A stretch of DNA of 7,510 bases from JBDIBB01 sp039812685 (GTDB taxonomy: Bacteria; Acidobacteriota; Vicinamibacteria; Vicinamibacterales; JAFNAJ01): contig JBDIBB010000175.1 of assembly GCA_039812685.1 (NCBI GenBank), positions 1 to 7,510 of the forward strand. The letters are read 5' to 3'. Below, piece by piece: positions 5,484-7,510 of this stretch. The notes under the pieces are model-generated. The model saw only the letters and a program-made list of their open reading frames with translations, had not been told where the DNA came from and did not search any database. The position numbers and the translations under genes were made by a program. Position 1 is the stretch's first letter. Every line of letters begins with the position of its first letter.

Positions 5484-6491
5484 CTACTTCACGATGGGGA
5501 TGTGGAACGCCAGGTCCAGCGTGGACGGCTCGTCGGAATCCTCGTCAGCGTACTTCAGCGTCGCCTGCACGGCGCCGGCGGGCTTCTGCGCCATGTCGAT
5601 CGCCAGCGCGCCGAGGCCGCAGCCCTTCGCGTGCTCCGCGACGATTTCGTTGATGCCGGTCTTCGGATAGTCGACCAGCCAGTCGCACAGATCGACGGAG
5701 GCGAGGTCGCGCCCGGCGCCCCGGAACCGCAGGGTCAGCGAGATGACCGGCTGATCATCGCCGGCCTCGCCCCTGGGGGCGGCGGCCACGGTTGCCGCGC
5801 TGGGGGCGTGATCGAAGAGTTGCACGATCAGCGTCGCCTGCTTCTGCCGCGTGTCCCACCAGGAGAAGGCGTGCGTGGCCCGAACGGTCTGGCCCTGGTA
5901 GGCGGCCCTCCCGGTGACGGTGTTCAGGGGGACGGTGGGCGTCGCCGGCCGGGGAGCCGGGCCACTCGCAGGCCCTGTGGCTGGCGTGGACGCCTCGAGG
6001 AGGGTCGTGGCAAACGGCAGGCGCAGCGTGTAGCCGGCGCCCTTGCCCTCGAGCAGTCCCGCGATGCCGCCGCCCGACTTCAGCAGGCCGCCGATTGACA
6101 CGACGTGGCATTGCGCGGCGCCGCCCTTCACGCTCCACGCCGACTTGAAGCCGATCGCCCTCAGCCGGCATTCCTTCAGATCCTTGACCAGCCCCGACGT
6201 GGATCCGGGAGTGTAGTCGAAGTCGACGATCGCCGCGGGAGCCACCGATGGCGCCACGTCCTCCCACGTGCCCTTCGCGCGCGCCGCGCTCTCCACGCCG
6301 GCGGCGAGCGGCGTGTGCGGGAAGAGCACCGAGACCCGCATGGCGCCGGCATCCAACAGCGCGACTGGGTCACTGAATGTGGCGGCCTGGCCGCCGACGG
6401 TGAGCGTGGGCGGCGGCATCTGCGCCACGAGCGGCCGCGGCGCGGCCAGGGCGGCGAGGGCGAGCATTGACGCAATCGACATGCGGGACAC
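5484..6491 (-). CDS. Secreted duplicated-domain protein of unknown function
   Basis: The product (335 residues) matches no family I can name. The N-terminus is a Sec signal peptide: MSRMSIASMLALAALAAPRPLVA, with likely cleavage after Ala23. The mature protein seems to be a tandem duplication. Unit 1 (about 31-162) opens with TVGGQAA, has SVLFPHTPLAA near 54-64, Cys108 and Cys128, and ends in YTLRLPF (154-160). Unit 2 (about 191-333) opens with TVTGRAA, has VQLFDHAPSAA, Cys269 and Cys291, and ends in LDLAFHIPI (325-333). A Pro/Ala/Thr-rich linker lies near 168-189. The paired cysteines, 20 and 22 residues apart, could form one disulfide per unit. There is no lipobox, membrane anchor or catalytic motif, so it is probably periplasmic or released. 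The GTG at 6491 is preferred because AAAGGAGG lies seven bases upstream; the frame is open further up to 6539. It is upstream of the lyase-like operon on the same strand, 104 bases away with a hairpin between. Confidence 0.78.
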   Translation of the reverse strand: MSRMSIASMLALAALAAPRPLVAQMPPPTLTVGGQAATFSDPVALLDAGAMRVSVLFPHTPLAAGVESAARAKGTWEDVAPSVAPAAIVDFDYTPGSTSGLVKDLKECRLRAIGFKSAWSVKGGAAQCHVVSIGGLLKSGGGIAGLLEGKGAGYTLRLPFATTLLEASTPATGPASGPAPRPATPTVPLNTVTGRAAYQGQTVRATHAFSWWDTRQKQATLIVQLFDHAPSAATVAAAPRGEAGDDQPVISLTLRFRGAGRDLASVDLCDWLVDYPKTGINEIVAEHAKGCGLGALAIDMAQKPAGAVQATLKYADEDSDEPSTLDLAFHIPIVK

Positions 6492-6498
6492 TGACGAG

Positions 6499-6506
6499 CC
6501 TCCTTT
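6499..6506 (-). promoter_or_regulatory. Shine-Dalgarno site fixing a GTG start
   Basis: AAAGGAGG on the minus strand lies seven bases before the GTG at 6491-6489. This selects GTG over the ATG three codons later and over the longer in-frame opening at 6539, and places the signal peptide directly at the N-terminus. Confidence 0.75.
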
Positions 6507-6814
6507 GGGTATGTGAGCCCCCGGGAGTTGCGGCTGCAACGAATCGTCCCCCGCGCGATCGGGCCGCCCGGTCCGTCCAGGCTGGCGCCGAGGCTGGCGG
6601 CGGCCAGCGCTTCAGCGAGGAGCACGAGCGTCCCGGGGTGTACTACGCGACGAACATCATGCCGGAGCCGGAGACTGGAATGGAAGATCGGCCGGAGGAT
6701 GTTCCCGTTGAGCGCGTCCGCGTCTTCGCTCCGGAGGAAGCGGACGTCAGCAGTGGCCCGTGGCCGATCGCGCCCGCGCGCGATGCGTCCCGCAGGCGCC
6801 GCGTGAGCGCGCGC

Positions 6815-6846
6815 CCCGCGGGGTGACGCCCGCATCGTCCCGCGGG
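6815..6846. repeat. Paired CCCGCGGG palindromes upstream of the DUF488 gene
   Basis: The perfect palindrome CCCGCGGG occurs at 6815-6822 (extended to CCCCGCGGGG at 6814-6823) and again at 6839-6846, with centres 24 bases apart. The second copy ends two bases before the TATAAA box at 6849, so the pair covers the expected -35 area. That is where a dimeric repressor or activator could bind. In DNA this GC-rich, such octamers also arise by chance. Confidence 0.3.
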
Positions 6847-6848
6847 TG

Positions 6849-6854
6849 TATAAA
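6849..6854 (+). promoter_or_regulatory. Putative -10 box for the DUF488 gene
   Basis: TATAAA is the most AT-rich hexamer in the region and is preceded directly by TG. The best -35 candidate is GTGACG (6823-6828), but the 20-base spacing is too long, so the promoter would need an activator or act as an extended -10 type. Transcription would begin near 6861, giving a leader of about 75 bases. Confidence 0.4.
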
Positions 6855-6881
6855 TCAGGAGAGGCACCACAGGGCAGTCCC

Positions 6882-6917
6882 CCATCCGCCCGTCGCGGCT
6901 CTCCCCCTGACGGATGG
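6882..6917 (+). other. Leader hairpin before the DUF488 ribosome binding site
   Basis: CCATCCG (6882-6888) pairs perfectly with CGGATGG (6911-6917), leaving a 22-base loop. The stem ends six bases before AGGAGG (6924-6929). The loop includes CTCC (6901-6904), complementary to the GGAG of that site, so an alternative fold could mask ribosome binding. This is a structural possibility only; no known riboswitch class is recognised. Confidence 0.35.
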
Positions 6918-6936
6918 CGACGCAGGAGGCGCAGCG

Positions 6937-7332
6937 ATGATCATGGTGAAGCGCGCGTACGAGCCGGCGGAGGGAACCGATGGGACCCGGCTGCTGGTCG
7001 AGCGCCTGTGGCCGCGTGGCCTGACGAAAGAGGCGGTGCACGTCGACGCGTGGCTGAAGGACGTGGGCCCGAGCACCGAGCTCCGCAAGTGGTTTTCGCA
7101 CGACCCGGCGAAGTGGGATCGCTTCCGCGAGCGCTATTTCGAGGAACTCGACGCGCAGCCGGATGCCTGGCAGCCGATCGTCGTGGCGGCGCGGCGCGGG
7201 CCGGTGACGCTCGTCTACAGCTCGCACGACGAGGAACACAACAACGCCGTGGCGCTGCGGCAGTACCTGGCGGTGAAGATGCGACGCCCCCGCTCCGCGC
7301 CGGGCCGGCCGGCCGCGCGGCGGCGCGCGTGA
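6937..7332 (+). CDS. DUF488 family protein (YeaO-like)
   Basis: The product (131 residues) belongs to DUF488, typified by E. coli YeaO (about 115 residues), whose function is not established. Diagnostic motifs are KRAYEPAEGTDGTRLLVERLWPRGLTKE (residues 5-32), with the family's L-V-[DE]-R-L-W-P-R-G core, then DAWLKDVGPSTELRKWFSHDPAKWDRFRERYFEEL and VTLVYSSHDEEHNNAVAL, the family's C-terminal strand and helix. There is no signal or membrane segment. The ATG at 6937 is chosen because AGGAGG lies seven bases upstream; a second ATG two codons later is possible. The last 20 residues are a Pro/Arg/Ala-rich tail beyond the usual family end. The stop codon overlaps the GTG of the next gene by four bases (GTGA), implying translational coupling and one transcript. 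Confidence 0.92.
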   Translation: MIMVKRAYEPAEGTDGTRLLVERLWPRGLTKEAVHVDAWLKDVGPSTELRKWFSHDPAKWDRFRERYFEELDAQPDAWQPIVVAARRGPVTLVYSSHDEEHNNAVALRQYLAVKMRRPRSAPGRPAARRRA

Positions 7333-7510
7333 GCGCCACCGGCCAGGGCGCCGCGCGCGCGTGGACGCTGCGTCCGGTGCCGCCGTTCCGCCTCGACTAC
7401 ACGGTGTGGGCGCTGCGGCGGCGGCCGCGCAACGGCGTCGACCGGTGGGACGGCACGACCTACCGGCGCATCCTGTTCGTCGACGGCCGGCAGGTGGAAG
7501 TGGCGGTCGC
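7329..7510 (+). CDS. Probable AlkA-like DNA glycosylase, N-terminus only (cut by window edge)
   Basis: Sixty codons are visible from a GTG overlapping the DUF488 stop. After a short Ala/Gly-rich lead the product reads RPVPPFRLDYTVWALRRRPRNGVDRWDG near residues 15-42, then TYRRILFVDGRQVEVAV. This resembles the small N-terminal beta domain of 3-methyladenine DNA glycosylase II (AlkA) family proteins of high-GC bacteria, which excise alkylated bases. The catalytic helix-hairpin-helix domain and its Asp lie beyond the edge, so activity cannot be judged. The start has no separate ribosome binding site, as expected for coupling to the DUF488 gene. The alternative is an uncharacterised protein sharing this N-terminal domain. 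The family call is from memory of the motif. Confidence 0.6.
   Translation, partial: MSATGQGAARAWTLRPVPPFRLDYTVWALRRRPRNGVDRWDGTTYRRILFVDGRQVEVAV

Larger units (their letters stand above)
6492..6936. other. 445-base divergent intergenic region
   Basis: This region separates the secreted-protein gene (-) from the DUF488 gene (+) and should hold promoters for both. A 55-codon plus-strand frame from ATG at 6659 has no ribosome binding site and a low-complexity acidic then Arg-rich product, so I do not call it a gene. A small hairpin (GTTGC, GGCT, GCAAC) lies at 6527-6540 in the secreted gene's leader. The DUF488 side carries paired palindromes, a TATAAA box and a leader hairpin, listed separately. 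I see nothing supportable from about 6541 to 6813. Confidence 0.5.

Noticed and set aside
4447..5670. A 407-codon plus-strand open frame opposite the lyase-like gene
   Set aside because: It is a shadow of the real minus-strand coding sequence, with no domain and no suitable ribosome binding site.
6467..6826. A 119-codon plus-strand frame in the divergent intergenic region
   Set aside because: It starts inside the secreted-protein gene, has no ribosome binding site, and its product is low-complexity.
1..7510. CRISPR arrays, tRNA or rRNA genes, insertion sequences and attachment sites
   Set aside because: I looked for regularly spaced repeats, TpsiC-arm-like sequence, transposase motifs and terminal inverted repeats and found none.

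Overview
The window is very GC-rich, densely coded bacterial DNA with no phage, insertion-sequence, CRISPR, tRNA or rRNA signal. Strong Shine-Dalgarno sites, frequent GTG starts, a short pore-type MscS channel and an Acidobacteria-like secreted protein suggest a high-GC soil or sediment bacterium. My best guess is Acidobacteriota of the Vicinamibacteria type, but Myxococcota and Gemmatimonadota cannot be excluded from sequence alone.

Layout, left to right. 1-206 holds no gene I can assign. 207-1205 (-) encodes an ARPP-1-type protein. After a roughly 400-base gap, 1614-2402 (-) encodes a TVP38/DedA-like (VTT domain) membrane protein. It is divergent from 2642-3211 (+), a short MscS-family mechanosensitive channel made only of the membrane helices and the beta domain. 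Convergent to that channel, 5379-3294 (-) carries a likely two-gene operon: an isocitrate lyase/PEP mutase superfamily enzyme, followed 61 bases later by an FMN-dependent alpha-hydroxy-acid oxidase. Upstream on the same strand, 5484-6491 (-) encodes a secreted protein of unknown function that appears to be two copies of one domain joined by a Pro/Ala-rich linker. After a 445-base divergent intergenic region, 6937-7332 (+) encodes a DUF488 (YeaO-like) protein. It overlaps by four bases the start of a gene cut by the right edge, probably an AlkA-like DNA glycosylase.

Functionally this reads as a chromosomal mosaic of small transcription units, not one dedicated system. The lyase-like/oxidase pair probably works on 2-hydroxy and 2-oxo acids. 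The VTT protein and MscS channel are envelope functions, and the DUF488/glycosylase pair may belong together through translational coupling. The most novel items are the duplicated four-cysteine secreted protein, the lyase-like/oxidase pair with unknown substrates, two Shine-Dalgarno-backed in-frame starts on the ARPP-1 gene, and 7-bp-stem hairpins in the leaders of three genes. I found no convincing defence or mobile system.
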